Origin: Lantana camara
Taxonomy: Eukaryota; Streptophyta; Magnoliopsida; Lamiales; Verbenaceae
Direction: 5' to 3'
Assembly: GCA_037501455.1 (NCBI GenBank)
Contig: CM074862.1
Location: 77,650,501-77,714,500, forward strand
DNA: 64,000 bases
The notes beneath the pieces are model-generated. The model was not told the origin of the DNA. It searched no databases and saw only the letters and a program-made list of their open reading frames with translations. This document shows, in pieces, positions 12,061 through 24,309 of the stretch. Position numbers and translations under genes: made by a program. Within the stretch, counting starts at the first letter, position 1, and each line of letters starts with the position of its first letter.

Positions 12061-12390
12061 CTCAAGGTTTTTTCTGCAAAAATTTGAAAACATAGGGTTT
12101 TATATGATAATTTTTTTTTCACGGGGTCTTTTTTTATCATTTCACATGACACAAGGGGTTTCCTTGCAAAAAACCCAAATATAATATTGGGGTAAATTTG
12201 TCATTTTACGCGACAAAGTAAAGAAAAATCCAATATCACACGCAGTAAACGCGCGTGTGATTCAAAAACGCGTCTCAGGGTTTTTTCTGCAAAAATTTGA
12301 AAACATAGGGTTTTATATGAGAATTTATTTTTCATGAGGTTTTTTTTTATCATTTCACCTGACACAAGGGGTTTCCTTGCAAAAACCCCC
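12061..12390. repeat. Direct repeat of about 117 bp
   Basis: The segment beginning CTCAAGGTTTTTTCTGC at 12061-12176 recurs as CTCAGGGTTTTTTCTGC at 12274-12390, sharing GACACAAGGGGTTTCCTTGC. The two copies differ at only a few bases. Function unknown. Confidence 0.85.
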
Positions 12391-12753
12391 AAAATATTAG
12401 GATAAACTTACACCCCCTTTCCTAGTGCAGATTACGTAAGACACTTGTCCATAAATGCAAAGCAGCATGATAATCTTATCAAGCAATGCAATGTTAAAAG
12501 GAACCACACAGAACAAAAACTCTTTCCCTGTCAAATCTACCCCCCTCTGATCATCAAACCTGATTAACTAGTTAATAGCTCATAAAAACTGTACATCACA
12601 AGTACCTAAAAGAAAGGAACTGGGAAATAGATTCCACTGTGTATGTGCAACCACTGTACATCAACTCGCAAAAACATCAACAGAAGAACAGCAACCAATA
12701 TGGGTGGGAAAAAAGTGCTGTTCTTGTTCTGTTTTCTTAACCAGGCGATTGTA

Positions 12754-15700
12754 TCAAGTTTCTGAGTCATTTTTAGGTGGGCCCCATCCTCCCGGAGTAA
12801 CAGGTTCATCAGGAGCTGGAGTTGAATTCCAGCTGGCAGCTCCTGATTCATTATTACTGGGTGTGCCCCAGCCTCCAGGTGTTCCAGCTTCATCAGGAGC
12901 TGGCGTCGAATTCCAGGTAGCAGCTCCTGTGTCGATTCTAGGAGTGCCCCAGCCACCAGGAGTTCCAGCTTCATCAGGAGCTGGAGTCGAACCCCTATTA
13001 CTCCAGCTGGTGGTTCCTGATTCATTCTTAAAGGGGGGCCGTTGATTATCTCTGTTCCAGCCAGGACGAGGTTGTGACTTTCTGAAGTATTTGGGGATGA
13101 AAGCTTCAGCCTTTTCAGGATATTTTCCTTTAACGAAATTCTCGACACATTTGCGGTAGGAGAAATCAGCTTTGTTACCATCAACTGAGACAACATAGAA
13201 GCACCTGCTGTCCTGGAACTCCAGGTGCTTGCTAATCTGTGGCATGATCAATTTTGAAGTTAGCCATGTTGTATTGTGTGATAAGGGATGAGGATATTTA
13301 AACTTTTCTTTATAAGTTAGAATTGACGATGTTATTATGAATCTTGATGAATTTCCATGAATTAGATTAAAATTGATGAATGGAAGCGCTGCAGGGGTTA
13401 TTTGTAATTTTAAAAGTAGCAGGGAAACCCAGTGTAATTACCCTGTAACATCCATACTCTTCCATGAATTAGATTAAAATAGATCAATGGAAGTGCTGCA
13501 GGGGTTATTTGTAATTTTAAAAGTAGCAGGGAAACCCTGTGTAATTACCCTGTAACATCCATACTCTATAGGGGAGGACAGTGTACTTGAATATGAAATG
13601 CCAAAGTGAAGTGTAAGCCAGTTACAGTTTTAAACCTTAGGAGGTATTGTTCTTCCTCTAAAAGTGTAGGGGTGTTTGCAAAAACCTCTGCTTGTAAGGA
13701 AGCTAAAGTTGTAAGAAGTCGAGTACTGAAAATTGGTAGTGTTTGAAGAAGAAAATGCAAAAGTACTTTTAAGTTTTAAATAATGGGGGGAAAAAAAAAC
13801 TAAAAGCTGAGAAAAGCACCCAAACAGGTGTTTACTAGCTAATTTAGTTTAATTTAAGGATAGGGACTAAAACAGAACACTCCATTTCTGCTTTATGTAA
13901 GTTTAAACAGAAAAGCACCTTTGTTTTTAGAGTTTGCAAAAACTAACTTAATGATGTATTAAGAAGGCAGCTTTAAATGAAGAATGGGGAATCACACGAA
14001 CTTTCATATCTGTTATTAGACACAGCTGTGGAGTGTGCAGAAAGCTAATGTAACTAAACATGAAAAAAGTGTGGTCTTAAAAAACCATCAGCCTGATGAA
14101 GTTAGGATACTTGATGCATGTGATTTGCTATCATTCATAGAGTTAGAAAGGTTACCTAATACTTACTCCACGTACTTGTGGAAACACAAGCCAACTTAAA
14201 AGAACTAGGATTCAAGAAACTAGGTTGACATTAAGCTATCATTGCAAGAATAATTTGACCTAATAAAATATTATCAGCAATTGTTTCTAAAAGACATGGA
14301 CATATAGCAGAAAATCCAGACTCAGCTTATTAGAAGTTGAGAAAGGCGGAGAAATAAATTATTGGGCTAGAGCAATTTCTCACTGAGAGTTAAGTATACT
14401 TACTGTTATATGATCTATTCCACCCCCCATCTTTGCAGCTTTGTCAGGATGATAATTGAAAACATTGTCAATGATGTATGTCTGATCATCTGGAGATAAA
14501 GGATCATCATCCTTGTCCCTTCACAGAAAGAAGTAAATCGGTTAGCTACATATCAAAGTGCTTCCCTTTCTTTTCCTATGACCTTTCCTCAAGAGGAACT
14601 AATAAGATGAAAAAGACGTCGTCATAGTATTTGTATACATCTCAAATCAGAAAAAGCAATTCTGTCAAAACCGAAATATTTAAGGATAAAATATCCCAAT
14701 ATGAAGCATTTACCTCATCTGATTCATTATTTTTCTGATGTTCTTCATGATAGAATCAGTCTCCAAAAGAACATCTTGTTCCTCTATTGAGAACAAATCC
14801 AAACGCTGCCTCGTTACGGTGAAAAGTGGAGGTGCATTAGGATCATCAACAGGACGAGGTCTCTTATTCTTCCAATCCCCATCATTAGATGAGCCCCGAC
14901 CTTGCAAACTTTCTCTGGACCCCCTACCCCTCCCCCACCCTCTGCCCCTACCTCTACCTCTACCCCTACCCCACTGAGGCTGCCCATCTTTCTCAATAGA
15001 AGCATCATCCTTGGTGGAACCCCAATTATCATTAGGAGAGTCAGTTTTTTGTCCTGAGCCCCACGCATCATCAGATTTTGAAGAGCCCCATGCATTGGCA
15101 GCTGTGGAATCATCAGGCTGTTTTTGACTGGAACCCCAGTTATCAGATGGAGACTCGGTTTTCTGTCCTGTTGCCCAGTCATTTGACGGCTTTGCACCTG
15201 TTTCTTGATCAGCTTTTTGTCCCGAGCCCCACTCACTCGACTGGCCCCATGTATTATCAGCTTTAGAAGAGGAGCCCCAAGCATTAGCAGCTGTGGAATC
15301 ATCTGGCTTTCTCTGACTTAAACCCCAATCCTTCCCATCAGAAGTTGCAGCCTGGTTGGAGTGACCACTAGCCTCTGTCGGACTCATTGTGGCCCACTTG
15401 TTCTGCTCATCTTTTTTCCCCCACACTCCATCCGATTCCTTCTGTCTTCCCCAACCTGAGGTAGTTTGAGTTTCATCACCCTTCTGTTTTCCCCAAGCTG
15501 TGGAATCATCTGGCTTTCTCTGACTTAAACCCCAATCCTTCCCATCAGAAGTTGCAGCCTGGTTGGAGTGACCACTAGCCTCTGTCGGACTCATTGTGGC
15601 CCACTTGTTCTGCTCATCTTTTTTACCCCACACTCCTCCATCCGATTCCTTCTGTTTTCCCCAACCTGAGGTAGTTTGAGTTTCATCACCCTGCATGCAT

Positions 15701-18700
15701 TTCTCGGTCTTCTTTGCCCAGGCATTCTCTCCAGAATCGACTTTTTCACCCCAAGATGTCTGTTCCGCCTTCTTCCCCCAATTGTTTTCTTCAAGATCAG
15801 CTTTTTTACCCCAAGAGCTTTGGTTAGCCTTTTCCATCTGATCATCCTCCCTGGCGGCAGCTTTTTCTCCCCAAGAGATTTGACCGGTCTTCTTGCTCCA
15901 ATCATTTCCTGGGGAAGATTTTTCTCCCAAGCTGCTTTGACCAGTCTTTTTGCTCCAATCATTTTCCTCTAAAGCAGCCTTTCCTCCCCAGCTGCTTTGA
16001 CCAGTCTTCTTGCTCCAATCATTTTCCTCTGAAGCAGCTTTTTCTCCCCAGGTGCTTTGATGGGTCTTCTTGGTCCTGGTCCAATCACTTTCATCTGCAT
16101 CCCATGTGCTTTGTTCGGCAGTTACGGTCCAATCACTTTCCTTACCATCCTGTACAAATCCGTAACGTGAAGATCTAAACCACAATGTAGTAATTCAGTG
16201 AATTTGTGTGGTTCTGGCCACTTCACATAAATATATGAGACAAATGCCAAGAACACAGATGATGCTTTGAACTACCACGACTACAGTTATGTATAGTAGA
16301 GCAGTTGCGAATAGAAGTTCAACAGAACCACAGCAAAAATCAAACCAAAAGAACAAGACCATAAAAGAAGCAAACTTATCAATCTAATCATGGTGCTCAT
16401 ACTTTTAACACTCCACATCAGTTGAACATGGATGAATTACAGGAGTTCTCAATTTTTATTTGTTTTTTTGAATTACAGGAGTTCTCAATTAAAAGAGGTT
16501 GAACAATAAAACTGGCAAGGACATGACTCCATTTCTTATATTCAATTACAGTCAGCCAATGACAGAAGGAATGCATATAAATAAATTTGTGCGATATTAA
16601 TCTATACGGAGAAGCAAAACAGAACAGATAATCCTATCCCATATGATGCTGGAAATGATGATACTAAATAGTGGTTTGAGAAACGTGTTCATCCTAATCC
16701 ACTTTCCATCCATATTACTACCACTAAAATTTAAGATACCATAATAAGCTCAACTGTTCTGTCTTTTTACCTCAAATTCAACTCTGTCTTCGAAAGTGGG
16801 TTTTTCTCCACCAGAATCTCGCACTGGCGACAGATCAAGTTCCAAAAATTCATCTTCGTCCAATTGTTCAATATCTGCACCAAGGCAACTAGTATTCAGG
16901 TCGTCTGGCTTGGAGCAGCTATTCACCAGATGAAGGAAATTGTACACATCAATTTCCTTCTGAGGCCTCAACTCAGCCTACGAACACAATCAAACGATGA
17001 GTATCCAGGTATATTTATAAGAAAACAACTCGAGAAAAGATTGTGGGGCCCATACCTTTCTGGTGTCCCAAAGAATTTCAAAAGGACATCCAGTACCCAC
17101 AGATACATGTTTGCCCCAGGCACAAGAAGCCACAATGCTTGACAAATTATCAACGTGGCACTTTTCAGCAGCTTTTTCAAAGCATTTTCTAGGAGTCTAC
17201 AGAAATGTGAACAAGAAAAATTCAATGTACAGACAAGATGACACGCAATATGTGTTAACAGACAGTAGAACGAGCAAGTTTACTTACAAACAATGTTGCA
17301 TTCATAAACGGCACTTGAACGTTCAGCGATCGCGACAGAGATTTGATGCCGCCAGCATTGAAACCAATCAGGGTCCCGGCACATGTCATGCTGTTACCCA
17401 ACAACAAGAGGTGTTCTTTAAGCACGCCTTTTGTGACCATCGTCACTGATGTGGACAAGCGCTATACAAAGCAGTAAAAAGGTCGTCATCAGTCAATGGT
17501 TTTACATTATAATATAATCAAATCAATTAACATGAATAGTAAGAAGAATTGAAAGATACGTGTATAAGACAAAAATCTTGTCGAAATAAAAAGAGAAACA
17601 TCAAAAACAAGAAATGTCAACAAAAGGGTAAGTTTCTAACAATATACAAGGGGATGATACCTGAACAGCCTGCTCAAAAGCACAAGAAATGCCAAGAAGT
17701 TCTTGTACTTGTTTAATGGCGTAGGGGATGGAACGCCGTGCATCAATCACATGCATAACCGGAAGGCAAGCATCCATCACGACCCTCCATGCATCCCCAC
17801 TCTTTTTGACAGCTTCTTTCTCCAATATGATGTCTACAGCTAATTCACCCTTCGGACTCCTAGATGGGCTCCTTATCCAGGTTGCCGAGTCCGGACTTAT
17901 CCAGATTACATTGGCAGTTGAAACCCTAGGATCACCTGTACAATTTGTTGCCACAAAAATGTTCATATACAGCAGAGCAAGCAGATTTTACAAGATGAGA
18001 AAGAATATAAAAATAGTATAGGTAATAAAGCATTACAAATTATTGGGGAAAATGGAAACATCACTGACAAAATGTGCTATGCGGTATTATATTCCATACG
18101 AAATTGGTGACAGAATGTCATGTCATGGTATAAGTAAGCAACTATGTGAAGCACCTTTTATGATGGTCTCTAACAGCTCTGGGCAAACCGCATCGGCAAG
18201 AAAATGGGAAACCCTCTCTAAAATATCATCACTTGAGCCTTGCCAGTTAAACTGGATGCATGGAACATCAGTCCATTTGCTTTTGGATTGGCAAAAAGAA
18301 CAGCAATCACTGAGAAAACAGATATTGCATAAGAATGTAACGATTGTGCTTCAGAGAATTGAACAAGCAAGTTCAAATTTAAATAACTAAATATAGGAGT
18401 GCTTATTCAATAAGCACAAACCTGAATGATAAACCAATCCTCTTGAACAGGTTTCCAACTTTCTTCTTCTTCTGATGCAGGCTGATTGTGTCTTGGCATT
18501 TTTCAAGAATATCATGCATGCTTATATTTGACTGTATCAGCTGTGTCTGTCCAGTCAACCAATTACAAGAATGTAAAACATCAGTCAAAATTTTTCAGAC
18601 ATTACGCATTAGAAAAATTAATCATCTTTAAGAAAAGGCAAGAACCTTGTTCAAATGAATATGACCAACAAGTCCAGGATTAATCTCAGGAATCTCATGC

Positions 18701-21700
18701 ACAGTTTGAGATCTATATCTGTATACAGGAAGCAAAAAAGTAGCTAAAGAAACGAGCTGATTGAATGTTACCTACTGCTATTACTTCAGAAAAATTATAA
18801 ACAAGGAGAGGGAGGAAAATACTCGATCAGGAACTCAATAGCTGTATCCTTTAGACTAACTTTCTTCAACTGATTCTTGACAATGAGTGCAGCATTCTCT
18901 TGGCAATGCTTTCTGCCACAGTTACAATCATTGAGGTACAGAATAACCCGACGATCAGGAACATCATTTTTGAAACTAACTCCACAAAGCAGTATCTCCT
19001 GAGTTCAAACAGAAAGGTAAACATATAAGGAACATTTAACCAACGAGCAACTTATAAAAAACACATAATATAAACTTAAACTGTTAATTACCTTCATCAT
19101 CTCCCAGGAAGAGTTGCTATTTGCAGAAGAATCCAGCACGGCTTTGTATGCCGGATTAGACATAGCAGTTGCAGCCAAAACTCCAACTGGATCACCAGCA
19201 CAGAACTCACTACTCATATTGGCAGTATTAACTCCATATTCAAACTGAATTACAGAATTGCTGCACATGTTCCTCACTGTGCCATCATGACATATCACAA
19301 CATCCCTAAGGATAGCCATCAGATTCTTGAATAAAGTGCCAGGTTCAGTCAATCCTCGTGTTGACCGGACAATTACTTCTCTACTAGAGATTGAATGAAC
19401 CATTTCTTGATACGGATTCAATCCTCGGAACAGAGGTCTACCAACAAGCCCATATGCTTCTGTGGGAAAATCAAGACAAGATGGATACTTTTTCTGACAT
19501 AACGATGACATGTCTTTAACTAGTGTCTGCGAGTAGAACTTCCCTTGATTTGATATCTGCAGCCCAAGGAATCCAATCTGCTGAACCACCTTGCTCAAAG
19601 CAGATTCACTTTTTGAATCTATAAGGCAGCCTATTCTAGAAGATTTCTGTATGAAGTTAGCAACTGGAGCCTTCAGAGTGCGCAAGTAACTCTCCAACTG
19701 CAAGGCAATAGATTCGCTATACGAATCACGCAGATGAAAAAGCAAAGAAGAGCTCTTTTGAATATTCTCTTGGATACTCTCCAAAACATCATGAGGTAAG
19801 AAAAAATCTCTCAGACTAACACTGAAACCTTCTGAGTAAAGGCTGTCCATCAATAAAGGCTGAATGGAGTTAAAAAATCTGAGAACCTCCTTGGGCCCCT
19901 TCAAGAAGAATATTGAGGTGATTAAGTCATTAACAAAGGGTGCCATCACCTCCATACTAAAATCTAGGTTTAATACTTCACTTTTGGAAATTGAGTGTCT
20001 CTCTCCAGAACATTCAAAAGAAGGAGGTAAAGTTGTCTGGAGAATCTGAGCAGCAGTCCAAAATGGGCCCTTCTTAGAAATAACTACTGCAGGATTCGGC
20101 AGCACATCAGGCACAAACATAGCCAACTGCTGAGCTACTTTTTTGGTAAAAAATTGATTTCTAAAAAGTACTTTTAACGATAAAAGGGAGTCGGTTGCCA
20201 GCTGTAAATTGAAGTTCCCAGTGTGGGAGCTAAGCAACTGTTTCTCCACAGAAAAAAGCTCCACAACTTCTGCTTTAGCTTCCAAAGACTGGGGGTAGAA
20301 CAAATGAATACAATCTCCATCGAAATCAGCACTGAGGGGCCCACAAATAAGAGGATTGATCTTGACTGTGTGATCGTTGTGCACGTAAACTGTCAAAGCT
20401 TGTAGAGAATGCTTGTGAGTGGTTGGTGGCCTGTTGATGAACACGATATCTCCATCCATTATTCTTCTATGCACAACCTGACCTGGCCTCAGAAATGTGT
20501 GCTCCTTTGATCCCTCCCTCAACGAGTATGTGGAATGGCCATCTCTATATGTCAAGCAGAGCTTTTGATCAACCAGCTTCTGCAAAAACTCCATGTTGTG
20601 CTGGTTTACCCGCTCCTCGAAAGTGATTTTCTGAGCTACTTCAAAAGGTAAACCTATCTCGGACACTCCTGTAAAGGGATCGCCAGTTATGACACTTCGA
20701 GAAGAAAATCCAGACCCTTTTCTGATAAATAAAGTCTTCATCTTCTCAAGCCATGCTTTGGTTGATGATGCATTGACTTCCTTGTTGACTCCAAAGCGAC
20801 TATCTACATCACGGGATGCCTAATGAAGAGAACCAAAGAAGAGAAACATTATACTTGGTTAAAAAAACATAGGTAGATCTTGCAAACTCTAACAAAAACA
20901 TTTTTTGCTTTTTACTTTTCATTAAAGAATTTAAGGAACGTGTGAAAAATCAGCATCAGTTTAAAAGGCAAAAATAAATTAGATGCTAGAAAGCACCCAA
21001 TATCATGTTTTAGCTTCTAGATCATTTTGAAATAAATGGAAGTTTATTTATAGAAATGTGCTTCTTGAAGTTTATTTTTCCAAATACTAATCACTTTATT
21101 TTTTTAACTTGTCACTTCTTTTCCCCAACTACTCCTTGTATTACTACTACAACTTTTACAACTTCAACTTCAACTTTAGCTTCTTCAATAGACAAAAGTT
21201 TAGCAACCCCCACATAATCTGGTTAACAATTATATAAAAGAACAGATTATCAATGTATCATGAAAGCACCTTGCCAGTTCCCCTAAATTCAAGGTATTGC
21301 GCCACAGCTGCTTGTAAATCATTGGCCTCAATTTCATGGGATTCAAAATTTGGCTTTCCCGACCTTGAATTTTTTATGAGTTCTACTTGTCTCAACACCT
21401 TTTTAAGCAATGTTACGGAATAATCCTGGACATCAATAAGATCATGACAATCAGCAAGCATAACTATTAGACAGATGGTTTAAGAAGGGACTGTTTTGAT
21501 AAAAAAATGTCTAACCGTGGACATTGTACTGATTCCATCAGACACATCAGGCACAGACAAACAATTTGGGGGAACCGGTAAGTGCTGGAGGATGTATCCA
21601 TCTTGAGGGTAGTAGCCTTTCACAGAAAGCTTTTTCCTAGTCTCTTGGGGTAATTTTCTTAATATTGCCATCACCTTTAGATGTCAAAAGAATGCAACAA

Positions 21701-24082
21701 AAATATTAGATGTGTGACAATACTGCTAACATATGTTCAGTTACAGGATTTTGCCAAGGAAACTAAGGAAAACAACCGAAATCCAAAGTTCTCAATTTGT
21801 TCGGTTGCTAAGTAAAATAGTGTGAAAAAAAATTCTCTCCAAATTGAAAAGATATGATGAGGATTGATTAATAGGGGAGCTTAGACTGGGTGTAATTTCT
21901 CCTAGCTTTCCTTTCTTTTCTTTCCAATTTTATTTAGTAACCAACACCATATACTTCTCCTCATCATATACTTCTCGTTTCCTCGTTAAGGATATGTATA
22001 GCAAGGAAGCAACAAACAACATGGTACCAGCTGAAGTACCACATTTCATTAATAATTTCCCAGCCAAAGATAACAACATACAAGGAGAAGGGGCAATGTG
22101 ATCTATTCCACATGCACTAGTGAGTGCAAAACCAGATTGGAGGATGACGAACAAAAACCAAGAGTCTATATGTGATTGAAGTAGAAATAAATTAAGAACA
22201 AATAGAAGACTGTGAGACCAGATATTCTAAAATAAGCAAGCACTACTCAGAAGGATGTACAACATATAGGTGTAATACATGAAAGCTGCACACTCTGTAA
22301 CTATCTTGTGAATAAAATTGAAAAGAAGGCATTACAAAAATATTAGGATATATGTTCAAGGATTTGTTACAACGATAACAGATTCGAGAATAATAAAATA
22401 AAGAGTGGGCTAAGCAGAACCTCAGAAGGAAGCAACGGCCTAGAATGTGTTTCTCCATAACGAAATCCATACTTTTCCAGGAAATTCCAGTTTCCGTCTC
22501 GAGATGATCTTGAAGGCACTTTCAACTCTAAATAGCAGGCGCCTTCACTAGTCTTGGCTTCGTTAATTGTTATTAGAGAAGTTTCCTGCAGATCAATAAG
22601 CACGTCAGGCACAGGAAGCATTTGCAGATAAATTTCAGCCATTTATTTACACAACACAATGCACAACCGCAAACTTGCACTAATTGATTTCTAACATGTA
22701 GTCTTTTAACGTATTCCAAAACCTTACACATGTAGTAAACCCATGCTTCATACAGGACAACAGTTAGAAATTTCTCTCATATTTTCCTAAATGCCTGTGC
22801 AAAAGGAAACCGGTGCAAACCTGCTTGATTATGTCTAATTATTTATGAATTATAAAGATGTGATACCTCGCCCACCAGTAGCTGCTGTTCGCCGAAGTCA
22901 AGAATTTCAAAAAAAAAAAAAAAGAAAAGATAAAGGCTACATGATTCATACGTCCTCCTAAAAGTTCAAACTATCTAGGTTAAATAGAAAATAATGGCAT
23001 TAAGGTAAACATAGATGATTATTAAGCGCTTTGTCTTACCAATCAAGATTATCTCAGAAATGGATTGCTATTTACACAAAATAAAAGCATAAATTACTTT
23101 TAGTGCCAATAACGCCTATGATTAAATAGATACAAAATTTCATGAAGACCCAAACTTTTACCTACCTACAGTTCTTACATTCTACCCAAACTTTTACCTA
23201 CCTACAATTCTTACATTCTAAGTAACATATTTGCATCCATATTGGAACTATTTCATTTGACATCTAGACATGAAATAATCTTGGACTCACATAGGAAAGA
23301 GAATCTAAATGTCTTGAACAATGTAAAATAAATTGCTGTCAGTAGTAAAATTACAGAGAGTTATGGTTACAGGCATGACCACCAGTATATACAACTAAAT
23401 AGAACAGAAGAAATCACCTCACAGCATGAGCCTAACACTCTCTCCATAACACCAATATTCTTCACCTGAGACTGGAAGAAATAAACAGAATAAGCTAATT
23501 ATGGATAGAAAGAAGGAAATCTAAATGGCATCTTCCTAAGATATTTAACTTCAGTAAGTACACAGATAAACAAAACCTTCCGATTCTTAAATTTCAAACA
23601 CTTCAAGCACAGCAAGCTCAACAATCTTTTCAGTTCACTGACATGGTCAGGATGGTATATAGGAGTTGGTAATTCAATGTATCCAAAATGCCCTGAAATA
23701 TCAGCGAGCAAAAGGATGGTGAGGAAAGAAATTGCACCTTTTTTTTAACTTAACTATTATCATATAATATAGAAATTTATGCATACTTCTTTGTTCTTCA
23801 AACTACAACAGATGATGGATATATTTCCATACCTTCACATTGCCCGGGCTCACCAGTACCACAGGATTCACATTTGCCGGTTTGGAGTGGCAGGCCAAGA
23901 AAAGGATTTGAAAGTTGGCTTGCATGGCTGATTGGACAATCGCTAATTGATGCTTTACACTAATCAAGAAATATGAAAGACAATCAGTATTTCTTTTTCT
24001 ACAGACTTGTGCTAGAAAAATGTTCTTTTTTCCCAGATGGTAAGTAACCAAATTGTTTCATGTTTCATGCTTTATATGTATG

Positions 24083-24137
<55 letters not shown>

Positions 24138-24297
24138 GGAAATTTACAGAAACAGCATTATGAAACTATGCACTGGAAAGGATAAAGTCTGAAAGCTAAG
24201 AGAATTGTTTACTTACAATTTCTTGACGAGTTGCCAAAGAAAATGTTATCCCTTCTATTTTTGCATCAAAAGTAGTGGGTAAGCAAGGGTCTTCCAT
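12754..24297 (-). CDS. NRPE1: RNA polymerase V largest subunit (NRPE1), 19 coding exons
   Basis: Catalytic subunit of plant Pol V, which in the nucleus makes the scaffold transcripts that guide RNA-directed DNA methylation. Coding exons (minus strand): 24297-24217, 23959-23833, 23692-23577, 23465-23418, 22585-22421, 21674-21516, 21425-21270, 20819-19092, 18998-18823, 18718-18646, 18546-18422, 18309-18155, 17935-17661, 17461-17288, 17196-17056, 16977-16771, 16149-14714, 14518-14404, 13236-12754. All splice sites are GT..AG and the phase holds throughout, giving about 1,979 residues; Arabidopsis NRPE1 is close to that length. Seen: a clamp zinc site (Cys57, Cys60, Cys68, His71), the metal-binding ADFDGD with Asp 449/451/453, a C-terminal domain with about 22 WG dipeptides (AGO4-binding hook) and an RG-rich stretch, then a DeCL domain (about 1783-1870). 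The WG array separates it from NRPD1. The tail has three GGWG repeats and no QS-rich region. No lesion is seen. Confidence 0.96.
13353..13566 (-). repeat. 107-bp tandem duplication in the last NRPE1 intron
   Basis: Two adjacent copies (13353-13459 and 13460-13566), each starting TTCCATGAATTAGATTAAAA and ending CCATACTCT, differ at only a few bases. They lie in the 1,167-bp intron between the two exons that encode the DeCL domain. A recent duplication with no evident effect on the reading frame. Confidence 0.9.
15291..15691 (-). repeat. In-frame tandem duplication in the NRPE1 WG domain
   Basis: A segment of about 190 bp at 15291-15481 recurs at 15498-15691, offset 207 bp (69 codons) plus one 3-bp indel. 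Both encode the same peptide series, with SGWG, VWGKKDEQNKWATMSPTEAS and KDWGLSQRKPDDS. The near identity at DNA level shows that the WG array grew recently by unequal exchange or slippage, without breaking the frame. Confidence 0.93.
23149..23222. repeat. 37-bp tandem repeat in an NRPE1 intron
   Basis: Two copies of a unit containing CCCAAACTTTTACCTACCTA and TTCTTACATTCTA, one base different. It lies in the intron between coding exons 4 and 5. Confidence 0.85.
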
Positions 24298-24309
24298 TTT
24301 CTTCAGCAC

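Larger units (their letters stand above)
10450..12753. other. AT-rich DNA downstream of NRPE1
   Basis: No gene is supported. From 10960 to 12420 it holds several partly repeated segments with phrases such as CCCTGTGTTTT and AAAACCCTG, long TA runs (about 11600-11660 and 11800-11850), and the direct repeats listed separately. Similar phrases occur on opposite strands at the two ends (about 10970-11060 and 12060-12400), which would fit an old fold-back element, but its limits are unclear. The 3' untranslated region of NRPE1 should lie just below 12754; no poly(A) signal could be chosen with confidence. Confidence 0.5.

Noticed and set aside
12704..13045. 113-codon plus-strand frame with proline-rich repeats
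   Set aside because: Antisense shadow of the last NRPE1 exon and its repeats.
12754..24297. NRPD1 (Pol IV largest subunit) as the identity of the polymerase gene
   Set aside because: NRPD1 shares the DeCL domain but lacks a WG-rich array. The array of about 22 WG dipeptides and the length fit NRPE1.
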